From: Ichthyophthirius multifiliis
Lineage: Eukaryota; Ciliophora; Oligohymenophorea; Hymenostomatida
Direction: 5' to 3'
NCBI RefSeq assembly: GCF_000220395.1
Contig: NW_004086960.1
Span: 1 to 64,000 of the forward strand
Length of the DNA stretch: 64,000 nt
Of this stretch, positions 1-14,344 are shown one piece after another; position 1 is the first letter of the stretch, and each line of letters opens with the position of its first letter. Under the pieces are notes generated by a model. The model worked only from the letters and a program-made list of their open reading frames with translations, did not search any database and was not told the origin of the DNA. A program made the translations under genes and the position numbers.

Positions 1-86
1 ACCCCAACCCCAACCCCAACCCCAACCCCAACCCCAACCCCAACCCCAACCCCAACCCCAACCCCAACCCCAACCCAAACCCCTAC
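1..86. repeat. Telomere, CCCCAA repeat array
   Basis: Bases 1-73 are uninterrupted CCCCAA units read as the C-rich strand, which is the 5' end of a left chromosome end. The innermost units are imperfect (CCCAAA, then CCCCTA), marking the junction with unique sequence. A pure C4A2 unit is the Tetrahymena/Ichthyophthirius type; Paramecium mixes C4A2 with C3A3. The window therefore starts at a true macronuclear chromosome end. Confidence 0.97.
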
Positions 87-1894
87 ATTAACCATAACCT
101 TAAATTATTCTAATTATTTGTTTTAATTTAATTATATGCATATATATTTATTTTTTTAATATTCTTACAATATTATCTTATATTCTTTAAAAAATGTTTT
201 AAACTTTTATATAAATTATAAAATTTTTATGCAATTAAATTATATATCTTATATATAAATAAATACATAATAATTTATAAATTGCATGAATAATTATAAA
301 ATTAATTAGGTATTTAAATATAAATAAATTTTGATAATATATTTAAAAAAATGAATATTCGTTTTTATTAAAAAATTAATATGTTTAATAGTTATTAAAA
401 TTATTAGAATATTTAATATTTATATATTAATATAATAAAATAGATTTTAAAAAATATTAATTTCTAATTTAAAAATATATCTACTTATTAATATAGAAAA
501 TGCCTTTATTAAATTAATTTTTTAATTTTGCTTTATTTATTATCATAAAGTTCTGAAATTCTGCATGCCAGAATAATATAATTTATAGATTCTATAAAAT
601 TGTAGTAAGTTTATATTAAATTAATTATTATTATATTATTAGTCTTAAAATTAGCCTAATTTTCATCAATAAAATCTTTAACAAATTGCTACAAAAATCC
701 AAATTGCTACTATTTGTAAATTATTTAAAATTTTATTTACAGATTATAAGGTAGATAATTGCATATTTAGGCAATAAAAACAGCCAATTTTTGCACTAAA
801 TATTTATTTATGCATCTTTTTTTCTTTTGTTTAGAAAATAAAGCTTTCTATTTTTCAATGTGTTTTTTGACTAGATTAACTTTTAATTTAAATTTCTTAT
901 CCAATCCTTTACTCCATTTAAAATATAAAAGCCAACTAACATTTTCTTTAACATATACTTATAAATGTAATAATTAATCAGAATCTCATTAAAGATATCT
1001 AAGGGAAAATTCTAATAATGTTTCAAAATATATTAAAACTTTCATAAATTTATTTATTTTGGTTTTCGAAACTAAATCATTCAATATATGTTATACCTTC
1101 AGACCATTAAATTAATTAAAAAGAAGATATAAGGGTATACATTAGAGCTATTTAGATTATCAAAATTCGAATAAAACTGGTTTTTTACATTTTCCGTACG
1201 GAAGTGATACAAAATAACCGATAAAGTTAACTTTTTATAATTTTTTATGTATATTTTAAACATTTTGCTTTGATTATCTAAGAATTTATATATGAGAGGA
1301 TTCTTAAGTTATATAATTTATATTTTTTATATAAGGATCTTGATTGAAATGTATGTAATATTATAAAATTTAGAATATATATATACTTTTTAAATTTTTT
1401 AAGTTTCTATAAAAATTTTTAAAAACAATATAGTATATAAAATACGCGTAAAAAAATGGATTATGGAATTTTTTAAAATGAGTTTCGAAAAAAAATATGC
1501 TAAATAGTAATATATAAATATTGTATTATTTTTAAATAAATATAAAAAATAAATAATAATAATATATATTTTATTTATATATAAAATTAATTTAAAAATA
1601 AAAAATAATATTTATTTAATAAATAAAATAATATTAATTTTATTTAATATAATATTTAAAGAATATAAAACATTACAATTTTTATATATTTTAAATTTAA
1701 ATGTTTTAAAGTTTATTTAATTTAAATATCTATTAATCTATAATAATAAATGTTGATAGTACTTATTATTTATAATTTATATTTATAATAACTAATATAT
1801 GAAATATTAAAAGTTTAATATATAAATAAAAGTTTTTAATTATATATATAATTTCATTAAAATTTTTAACCATAAATAAATAGAAAAAAAAATT
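87..1894. other. Subtelomeric AT-rich region without a recognised gene
   Basis: About 1.8 kb of AT-rich sequence between the telomere and the first gene. No frame on either strand gave a convincing protein under code 6. TGA codons are rare in such DNA, so long open frames here are expected by chance. No tandem subtelomeric repeat beyond the C4A2 array was seen. Confidence 0.6.
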
Positions 1895-4070
<2,176 letters not shown>

Positions 4071-4182
4071 CTTTTTATAATAAAATACTTATATTCATTT
4101 ATTAATTATAATTTAAAAAAATAATAAAAAAACAAGAATAAAATTATTTTTGTATCTAAAATTTAAAATAAAAAATATAAAA

Positions 4183-4980
4183 ATGTCTTCAAATAAATAA
4201 AAATATTAAGATTTGCATGATTAATAATAATAAGAAAGATAAATAATAAAAGAAGTTGAAGTTATTTATGTTCCATTTCCAACCCCAATACATGCTTTAC
4301 AATTTCCTACACAAGGAAAAGATAGTTAGGAGTTTGAAAAGTATTTGCAAATTTCATATTGTGATTATAAACCATTATAAAAAAAATTAGATATACATTA
4401 TAAATTGAAAAATAAAATAGAAAATTTTGTTTTAAAAAAAGATGATAATAATCTAATGTATAATAAAAGTGGTGATTAAAATTAATTTTAAACAGAAGAA
4501 GACGAAGAAAATAATAAAGATGGAAAAGGAAATACAGCAGTAACTTATACATCTAAATTAGTTTCAAATTAAACAAATTATTTTGCTTCTAAATATGATT
4601 AAGTAAATAATAAGCTTCTTTTTTTTGGAATCGACAGTTTTTTGTAAATGCGTCCGAAAATTTCGGAAAGAAGAACTATTAAAGAGAAAGAAAGCATTTA
4701 AAAAAGTCTTGCAAAATTAAGTAAAGATAGAGAAAGAGATGAATAGTTAAGAAAAAGACACCCTTAAAAATATGTAGAAATGAAGTTAAAAAATTTTAAC
4801 TCTTTTAAAGAGATTTATGAATCTGAAGAAAGTATAAGATTAAATTATCATGAAAATATTAACTTTTAAACTGAAAAGTAATTTAGATCAATTTCTGAAC
4901 CTCCAAAAGATCTTATTCATTTAAATCCTGTTACTAAAAGTGAGTTTTAGGAATAACTTGAATCTGGCGGAAACATATGA
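4183..4980 (+). CDS. Hypothetical protein, 265 residues, intronless
   Basis: A single uninterrupted frame of 266 codons under code 6, ending in TGA, 112 nt downstream of the kinase gene on the same strand. The protein is hydrophilic with no signal peptide or membrane segment. It has a Pro-rich patch near residue 32 (VPFPTPIHALQF), an acidic stretch (TEEDEENNKDG) and a Lys/Arg/Glu-rich second half likely to be helical. I do not recognise the family. The even codon use and mixed composition argue that it is a real gene and not chance open frame. Confidence 0.75.
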
Positions 4981-7558
4981 AAACTTATATATTTAAATAA
5001 TTATAAATTTATTTCTAATTAAAAATATTTTTTGTTCATGTTAAAAAACATTTTTTCCCTATATATAGTTTTTCAATTAATTTTATAAAAGAAAATTGTA
5101 TTTTTTTATAAGAGGCGATATTTATTTTTCTAATAAAAAATATTCGCTTGAAATTTTTATTTTTATTTTTTACAAAAATATAACCTAAAAAGTAAATTTT
5201 TAAGACCATAAAATAATTTGTATAGATCTCAACGAGGTAAATTGTGAATCTGCAGTCAAAAATGATTATCCACCTCAAATAAATTATAAATTGAATTGTT
5301 TTTTAAAAATTAAAATGCTAAAAAAGTCTTCAAATAAAATTTAAAATATGTTAAATAATTAATTAACTAAAAATAATCTTATTAATAGTTAGTTTTGAAA
5401 CTAGACTATATAAAAGAGATAAGTATATTATAAAAAACGAATTAGAACAATTTAAATAAAATAAATTAGAGAAAATTGAATAGAAATTTATTAAAAAACG
5501 AATTGTAATAATATTGAATAAAAAAATTAATATAATTATATCAAAAAGAAATCCTAAAGAAAATTTATATATGTTTAAGAATTTATTTTTATTCTAAAGT
5601 ATTCAAAATAAATAATATTTTAACAAAAAATTTATTTATAATATAAAAATAAATATTATATTTATTTAACTAAATTACATTTTTATTAAGCAAAACACTA
5701 AAACAAAAACAAAAACAAAAACAAAAACCAAAACAAAACAAAGCTAGAATTTCAAAGTTAAATTTAATATTTTTGAAATATTATAATTAATTAAAATTAA
5801 ATAATGATTATATATATATTCCTAATATAAATGAAAATCTAATAGTATGTTCTATTATTGTAAAACTATAAAACCTTGAAAAATTTCGTTTTTAAAACAT
5901 ATTAATTATATTAATTCCAATTTTATAATATATATAGTCTTTAATCCATTATAATAAATATCTTAATTATATTTAAAATTTGTATCTTTTTATTTATTTT
6001 CTATTTATAAATTTTAATTTTATATTTTTTTTTTTAAAAGATATTTTATTATTTTTTTTAAATTTTGTTGAAACAACTTTTAATTTTTTTTATAAGATAT
6101 TATAATTTTACAATTTAAAAATATTTTTATTTAGAGATTAACCATTATTACTTTATTTGTTGAATTCATCTAAAAGAAAAAATTATTATTTGTTTAATCT
6201 GCTTTTTTTATTTTTCTGTATTTTTTTTAAATTTCAATCGACAAAAAAAAGGAGAGATAAAATGGATAATGGTATTTTTTATTGTTTATTAAAATTTAAA
6301 AAAGAATAAAAAAAAATATGAACAAGTATTAGTATTATAAATAATTAATTTTCTTGAAATTTTAAAAGCAACTAATAACATTATATTATAATTTTTAATT
6401 ATATTTTTATTTTATATATATTTTAATATGTTTTCTATTTTATTTTTTATTCTGATGAATTACTATTTTATTATCCAATTATACATAATATATTTGAAAT
6501 CAAGTTTCATTTATTTTTCTATATAAAATTTATTATTTTTAATAGATTTAATATATAATTAAATGATTTTTATTTAAACAATTTTATGCATCAATCATGA
6601 TTTAAGATAAGTATTTAAATTGCTATTATATTTAAAAAATAACATTATTGATTAATTGATATTTTAATTATTTGAGTAGTAATTACTAATTTTATTATAT
6701 TAATAATTTATTTTTATTTTATTTTATTTTATTTAGAAAGTTATTATATTTGATGTTATTTGCTTTTATTATTATAAATTTAGCCATTATATAGTTTTAT
6801 GATTATTTTTATTTAAATTAAATTATTAGTAATTTACATAATATTTTTTTTTGTGAATAATCTTATTTTTAATATATTATTATTAAAAAAATTTTTGATT
6901 CATTTCACTTTTTAATTAAAGAATTGTTATATGTGTTAATCTTATTAAGTTTATTTATTATTTATTGCTTAATTATATTATTATTATTTTGATTTTATCT
7001 TTATTTCGTTTTATAATATTTAAAATAAATACATAATTATTGTATAATATTCAATATTGTATCTTCATAAAAAATTAATAGTTTTTATTTATTAATCATT
7101 TTTGAAAATAAGATTTGTTTAATTTTTTGTTTAAATTTAATTAAGGGATATAATAATTTAATTTTTTAGTAAATTCTTAGATTAATTATTGAAATAATGT
7201 TTTTAATCTTTAAATTCTTATTTAAGATTTTAAATATATTATTAAGTAATAGGTTGATTAGATATATATATTAATAATCTAAGAGATTATAAAATTTTTA
7301 TTCTTTTAAATAATTTAAATATTAAACTTAAAGTTTTATATAATATTATATTAGAATTAATACATAAATATATATATATATATATATATTGTTTAATATA
7401 TTATAATATTGAGTTTTACAATAAATTTATTTAATAATAATTTACTTTAATACAAATATTTTAAAAATTTTATATATTTTTTTTAATCTAAATATAATAA
7501 AAAAAAATTATTACAAATTTTTAATTTTGTAAAAATATATTAAAAATAAAAAATAGTT
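4981..7558. other. Long intergenic region with microsatellites
   Basis: About 2.6 kb of AT-rich sequence. It holds an (AAAAC)n run at about 5699-5742 and a short (TA)n near 7365-7391. On the plus strand, 5390-5520 can be read as a short Lys/Gln/Glu-rich segment, but it has no clear start or stop; it could be a gene remnant. Nothing else is supported. Confidence 0.5.
5699..5742. repeat. (AAAAC)n microsatellite
   Basis: About seven AAAAC-like units in tandem, with one CC variant, in otherwise irregular AT-rich spacer. No coding or regulatory role can be inferred. Confidence 0.85.
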
Positions 7559-7706
7559 TCAATTCATAAAATTCAAATATTATATTTCTTCTTAATTAAT
7601 TCTTACTTCTTATGATATAACAGATTTTTTTGATTAAATCTAATTTAAAAAAAAAATCCATACCTATTTATTATTTAAAAAAAAAAAAAAAAAAAAAATT
7701 ATAATA

Positions 7707-7761
<55 letters not shown>

Positions 7762-10666
7762 ATTAATGATTATTTTTATTGTATTTAAATACTTCTAATT
7801 ATTTAAATTGTAATTTTTAATTATCAACAAAGTTTTCTATTAATTTATTAAAATCTTATTCAATTTCAACAGATTCATAATCATAAAATATTTGATTATA
7901 TTCACATCCTTCTATTTTTTTAATAGAAAAATTAAAATCTTTAACTTTTTAGTTATCAAAATAAGTCACTGATTTTAATTATGAATAAGTAGATAATGTA
8001 TATTACAAATTGTTTTTTATTTGTAATTTAAATGTTTCATCTTCTTTAAATAAGCACCCTACAAATACACATATAATATTTAGTATATTATCGATTAACT
8101 CATATTAATTAAGTTATAATAATAGATCTATATTAAAGCAACCTTTAAGGATTAGAACTTTAATATAAAAAATAATTGATTTTTTAATAATATTTCCAAT
8201 ATTTCCTATCATTTTGCTATTTAATTAATTTATGAAATGTAATAAGTTTATTAAGTTATTCATTGTATTCTTATATTCTTTTACTTCAGAGAACATAATA
8301 AGAGTTTGATTGAAAATTTTGATAATCTTTCTTAAAGAACTATAAGTTTAATTTAATTATTTAATTTCGTTTTCATTATTTTATTAATATAATTAAGGAA
8401 AGTTTTTATTTAGATAAATTTCTATATTTTTTTCTTCATTTAGATTTTCTTTTCTTTACCTAAAGATTTCGATTTTAGTATCAACAATTTTATTTAATTT
8501 TTCTTTTACTGCATAATGTTAAAATTAGCTATTTTAAGCCAAAAAATTTTAGAAAGTATTCAGCTCTTCAATAATTTTTAAATTTTATACATCAAATAAT
8601 TTTAATTATTAATTATTACAATTGTTGTTATTATTTTTTATTTAATCAATATAAACTTAAAGTTCTTTTTTTACTCCATCAAATTAATTTTCTATTATTT
8701 CCATATCAACTTTATCAGTTAACAATTTATCATTTTCTTAAACTTATTTTATTAATTTTTAACTAATAAATACTTAATTATTATTTTTAATTTCTTAATT
8801 TTTTCTCTCTTAGTTTTTATAAAATAAGCAACAAGCATTTTTTGTTGAATCTTCCCTTCCAAAAGCTTCCATTAATAGATCTTCTTAATTAGCATCTGTC
8901 ACTACTCTATCATTATATTTGAACCATTTTTTTTATTATTCATTATAAATATAACAATAATAATGTCCAGAATTAGAATTTCCATCATGCATTAAAACAG
9001 AAAATAATTAATATATATATTTTTAAGAATTAGTATATATTTAATTTCTTTTTATTTTAATTAGTCTAACTATTACAAGGCTTTCTACTTATTATTGTTA
9101 TGATATTGTTTTTATTATTTTAAACTATCTAATAAATCTAGTAATTTCTAATCATGACTTTAATTAATGTTTGAATCAATCTTTATTTTAATAAAAAATA
9201 TACTAATTATAATTTATTTTTTACATCGAAATCATCTATATCAAGAAATTCTTCATTCTCTGATTATTATTTTTGATAAAAAGATATCAAATTCTATAAT
9301 GATTACTCTAGACTAAATTCATTATATTATTTAATTTAATTCTGTAGAAAATCAATTTATTTATCTATTTTTATTAGTTATTTTCTTTCTTCAAGGGTAA
9401 GATTTTCATCATTTTTCTATTAATTTTCTTCATTTATAACACAAAACTTTCTGATATAAATTTCTTTATCAAAGCAAAAAGTATCATTTAACTTGATTGT
9501 GCTATAACTCTGTTTATCAAAATCAAGTCGATTAATATAAAATATCATTATTTGGGGGGGTGATTTGATTTTGTTATTAATTTTAGCTTAAACTTTAATT
9601 CCAGCGTTAATTTCATAATCAGGAATTTCAAATTTCTATGAGGCATCTAAAGCAGAATACAATTCTCCATGTTTAACATTAAGATTAATAATCCCTTAAA
9701 CATATTCATTATATTTACTAATATAATTTTATCCTTCTTAAAAGCTTATACATTCTTAAACTTTTCCATAGAATAGATCTGTTATAGGATTAGTGAATTT
9801 TATTTCTTCTTTTTATAAATCATTATCCTCTAATTTTTTTTGTTAGCTTTTTGATGAAAAATAGTCTATTTTATTTGGAACAATTAAAATAGGTTTTTAA
9901 ATAAAACTTCTTTCTTGTTATTATAAACCATTATTTAGCCTTAAGTATATATTAAAACTTTTTTCCAATAATTCAAAAGCACAATTTTAAAATTCCCAAA
10001 AATCATTTTCTTCCCCTATTTTAAATACTTCACCATTTATTTTTCTAAGAATTTCAAATAAAGTTTTTGGATTTTAATATTTTTATTTGCCTTTTAACAT
10101 ATTGGCAAATAAAAGTTAAAATTAATAAAGTAACTCATAATATAGAATCCTTTCTTAGTTTTATTCTTACTCTAGTTCATCTTCTATATTTACTTGAAAT
10201 AAAAATTCTCTTAAATCCTTAATACTGAATAGTGTTTATATTACAACATTAAAATAACAAGCTCTTTTTTTAATTTTTATTGTTATTTTTTTTTATTTAC
10301 TTCTTCCTAAATTCATAAGGCCAACTGGAATATTCAAATCTTTTCGAATCATTTAATTTGGATGTTCTTCTGTTTTTAAAGATAATTGTATAGCTTTTTA
10401 TATTAAGGAATCATTTTCTGAGGATTTTAAAGCCTTTAAAGGTGTAGGTTGATTGCTTTGTTTATAAAATTTTTTATATTGTTTTTAAAAATACAAATGT
10501 TTTACTTTGATAACTTCATTATTTCTTAATCAACTTGAGAAGGTATAAATTTAGCATTTTTCCATGCTTAATAAATTAAGTATGGAGAAAATCCTAACTC
10601 TTTATAAAATGATAAAATCGCTTCAAATGAATTTTGAGATCTGAATAGATTTATAGTATTATTCAT
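7559..10666 (-). CDS. Ubiquitin carboxyl-terminal hydrolase, USP25/28-like, with UIM
   Basis: Cysteine deubiquitinase of the USP family, five exons; introns at 10456-10505, 10262-10300, 9181-9224 and 9049-9089 give 978 codons with no remainder. A ubiquitin-interacting motif (KAIQLSLKTEE) lies near residue 70. The Cys box reads VGLMNLGRTCYFNVVIQTLF near residue 106, with Arg where most USPs have Asn or Ala before TC. The His box is VLMHDGNSNSGHYYCYIY near residue 510, followed by KYNDRVVT. The order UIM, Cys box, long insert, His box and the sequence around the His box match USP25/USP28. The remaining C-terminal part is Q/N/K-rich. The frame runs on through a (TAT)n stretch and an A-run tract to the first TGA at 7559, so the last 70 or so residues are doubtful. 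Confidence 0.88.
7676..7757. repeat. Poly(A) run plus (AAT)n microsatellite
   Basis: A run of about 23 A is followed by a short ATA-rich spacer and roughly 17 AAT units. On the minus strand it lies in the extended frame of the USP gene, where it would encode poly-Phe and poly-Tyr. This more likely marks the 3' flank than real protein. Confidence 0.85.
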
Positions 10667-11472
10667 TTTCGATTCTATGTTCTTTAACTTTTTATTGTTA
10701 TTTTAATAATTATTATTATTATGATTTCAAAATTTATTATATGCTTATAATCGATTTTTTCTATTATATAATATATAAATATTATTATTATTTTTTTATA
10801 AAAAAATATATATTAAAAGCTCTTAATTTAATTAATATTTTTCTATATATATAAATAATAAAAATGAAAATTTTTTAATTTAAATATATATATATTATAA
10901 TAAATTATAATAATTAATAAAAATTGGAATAATATAATTATTAATAATGTAATTAAAATTAATAATTATTAATACATATGCTATCTTTATATATAAATAT
11001 AAAAATAATTATATGAAAAAAGCATTTTATATTTTTAGTAACATAAAAAGTAAAAAAAGTAAAATTTTTAATAATAAATTTGTTAAATAGTAAAATAAAT
11101 CACTAGATTATATAATAATTTTTAACAAATAAATTATAATCAGAATAAAAACTAAAAAAATAAACCAATAAGTTTATTAAAAAACAACTAACTACATATA
11201 ATCTGAATTATAAGAAATATAATATAGAAATTCTTTATAATTATCATATTATAATATAAAATCTCTCCTAATAAGTAATATAACATTTGTAAAAAATAAA
11301 ATATGTAAATAACCATAAAAAATGAACAAAAAAAACATTAAGAAGTGATATAAAAAAAAATTACAATACATAACACCCCAAAATCAATATCTAAAATTTT
11401 AAATAAGTGATTAAAGGTTAGAAAAACTAACTAAAATTCTAAATATTCACATTTAAAAATAAAAAAAATTGG
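10667..11472. other. Intergenic, AT-rich, nothing recognised
   Basis: Spacer upstream of the USP gene. It must hold the USP promoter, but no motif stands out. No frame on either strand resembles protein. Confidence 0.5.
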
Positions 11473-12560
11473 ATGAAAAATTTACTTAATTAAAGTGACA
11501 ATATTGAGAAACAAAAAGTACTAATATAAAATAAGATAACAAAAATAATTATGAATTCGATTTTAATTCTAAGATTTACAAATAGAGTTACAAAAAAAGA
11601 ATTTAATTTATAATCTAGATTTTTATTGTAAGAAAATCAAATATGACATTTATAAGAGTATTTAAGCTGAAAAGAAATGTATTTTGAGCAGATTAATTGA
11701 GTAAAAATAAATATGGCAGAAAGTAAGCTCAAAAATTGCAGAATATAGTTTTTTTATTAAGATAATAGCTTGAAAATTTTACAAAAGATACTTTGAAGAA
11801 AATAAAGATTTAAAATAATTTTATTTTATCAAGATTTTTTTTAATAAAAATATATTATCTAAAATATATAATTTTTTTTTGAAAAAAAACAGATATTTAT
11901 TAAAAAAAAGGAAAATACTTCAATTTAATACAGATTAAATAGAGAATCAAATAAAAAATATAAAGGAGCATCTTGAAAACTAAAATAAATGTGGCGAAAT
12001 ATTAACAAGTATAAATTACTAAAATTATCAAAATTTAAATAAAAATGTAAATTAGACTAAAAGCAAGAGCATAAATTAGTTAAATATGATAAAAGAATCC
12101 GAAAGAAAACATTGTCCAACTTGAATAAAGATAAAGTAATCATAACCTAAAATTAAGAAAAAATATTCTTCTATTAGCAAAATTAAGAAAAACATATTAC
12201 TAAATATGAAGAAAAGATTAAAATAATAACCGAAAATTTAACTGAGAAAATCAACTTTTTCATAATCCAACTAAATCAACTCCAAATATTAATTCGGTTA
12301 ATGTATGAAAAAAAGAATTTTTAATGAAAAATAAACAAATTAGAGGTTGTATGACGAAAATAATTTTTAATAGTAAATAAACAAACAAAAAACCATAATA
12401 AAAATTAATATTGAAAATTTAAATAATTTAGAAAAAAATCGTTAAAACATTCATATACAAAAGTGGAACAGAAAAAATTTAAAAAATAGGTTAGAAAATT
12501 CAGAAAAAAATCTAAAAATTAAACAATGTTTTTTGAATAAAAAAATGAATAATTTAAATT
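11473..12560 (+). pseudogene. Broken or unresolved coiled-coil gene
   Basis: Several plus-strand stretches read as Gln/Lys/Glu/Asn-rich coiled coil, but in different frames separated by TGA codons. Examples are FQDLQIELQKKN with QAEKKCILSRLIEQ (about 11555-11710), QKLQNIVFLLRQQLENFTKD (about 11730-11795), IENQIKNIKEHLENQNKCGE (about 11940-12000) and EKIKIITENLTEKINFFIIQ (about 12210-12265). One junction could be bridged by a 19-nt GT-AG piece, far shorter than other introns here. The needed shifts are not all the single-base gaps seen elsewhere. I favour a decaying gene, but an intron-rich real gene cannot be excluded. Confidence 0.45.
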
Positions 12561-14344
12561 TATTAAAAATAAATAATTTTAAACGAAAATTACTTAGAAT
12601 AACCTATTTTAATAAAAATGTTAAAAACAAATACTTTTCTTAATTAATTTTTTACAAAATTAAAAAATCGATTTTTATTCCATATTTTTTTTATAGGATA
12701 TAATGAGTTATAATAAATCTTTTATACTATATTTATGAAATATGTTGCTATAAATATATACAATAAGCCTTTTAATTATAATATGTAAAATTAATTCTTT
12801 ATTTATATAAAAATAAAAATACTTCTAAGGAAAATAAAGAATCATTAAAAATACTAAAAATACTTTCAATAATAATGTTAAAATACTTCAATGATAATCA
12901 ATATTGTTAAAAAATGAAATTATTAAAATTAAACAAAAAATATATTAAAAATGTTCATGAAATGGATTTTGAAAAAATTGAATATTAAAATATTTGAAAA
13001 AATAATAGTTCTTATTCATAAGCTAATTCTTGTAAAATTTTTCTTGTTTCTAGTATTAAGTAAAACAAAGAATTCTCTAATAGCGATGATGCTCTTATTT
13101 TGTGGAAATAAGAATAATAAAAATTTTCTTTATAATCTAAAATAAAAAAATTAATTTTGGAATTTTCTTATTAAATATATTTTTTTTATTTAATAATTTA
13201 TCAAATTTATATTATGTTATTTAAATTATATTTATTTTAAAAAGAAAATTTTATTTTATATATATTTTTTATTTATATAAAAAATTTTATTAATTTTTAT
13301 AAATATAAATGAATTTTTAATTAAAAAAAAAATATTTTATAAAGTAAGTAAAAATTTTTATGCAAATATTTTTAATTATTTTAATTTTATTTATAAATAA
13401 TAAAGAAAATTGATTAAACAAAAAAAAATTCATTAAATAAAAAAAATTAAATGTTTGTATTTTCTTGTTTAAAATAAGTAAAAAAAATAAAATAGAAAAT
13501 AATAGCATTTTTTTAATGATAAATTTTTTTATAGTTAATAAATAATGTATAAAAAAAAAAAAAAATGTTATAAAAATTTTAAAAAATAATAATATAATTA
13601 TTATGATTTCTTAAAAAGAAAATTTATATAATAATATTTTAATGATCATTTCAAAATTTAAATAAAAAAAATATATAAAGATAAAACATTTATAAAATAA
13701 AGAAATAATTATAAAAAATAATGAATACAATTTTTTATAATGATATAAATATATGTATTAATAAAATTATAAATGAAAAAATATTAATAAATATTTTTAC
13801 TTATAAATATTATACGTGGATAATTATAATTATTTAATAAATAAATTTTATTATATAAAAAAAAAAAATATTGAATAATAAATATCTTTTATTATATAAT
13901 AAAAAAAATTATAATAATCTTATTTTTATTCTTAATAAAATATTCAAAAAAATGATACATAAAATAAATTATTTATTTCCATAAAATTTTATAATAATAA
14001 AAAATAATTAGAAAAATTTAAGTTTAAAATAATAAAAAAAATTATATTTAAAAAAGTGATTATATATTTAAATAAAATTAAATTTTAAAAAAATAAAAAA
14101 TTAATTAATTTTATAATATAAATTATTTTATAAAATATAATAACCATTTATAATAATAAAAAAAAAAAACTATATTATTAATATATATATTATATATATT
14201 TATATATTTATATATTTATATATTTATATATTTATATATTTATATTTTATTTTATAAGAATTTAAAATAAAATTAAAAACAAAACCTTATAAAGTTTTTA
14301 TAAAACTATTTAAAATTATTAAAAATATATAAATAATAAAATAA
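12561..14344. other. Long intergenic region, AT-rich
   Basis: About 1.8 kb. A 64-codon open frame at 12951-13145 (plus strand) is hydrophobic; the neighbouring frame reads KEFSNSDDALILWKQE, but a TGA interrupts it. It may be the tail of the broken coiled-coil locus. The rest is low-complexity A/T. Confidence 0.45.
14176..14246. repeat. Period-8 (TATATATT)n repeat
   Basis: After a short TA stretch, an eight-base unit TATATATT/TTATATAT is repeated about seven times, some 100 nt upstream of the second kinase gene. Its regularity differs from the simple (TA)n tracts elsewhere. Confidence 0.8.

Noticed and set aside
5036-5278. 80-codon minus-strand open frame
   Set aside because: Low-complexity Ile/Phe/Lys/Tyr composition typical of reversed AT-rich spacer, no motif, and it lies next to the end of the 4183-4980 gene without support.
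13317-13508. 63-codon minus-strand open frame
   Set aside because: Almost entirely Phe/Ile/Leu/Lys, the complement of A-rich spacer; no support for a gene.
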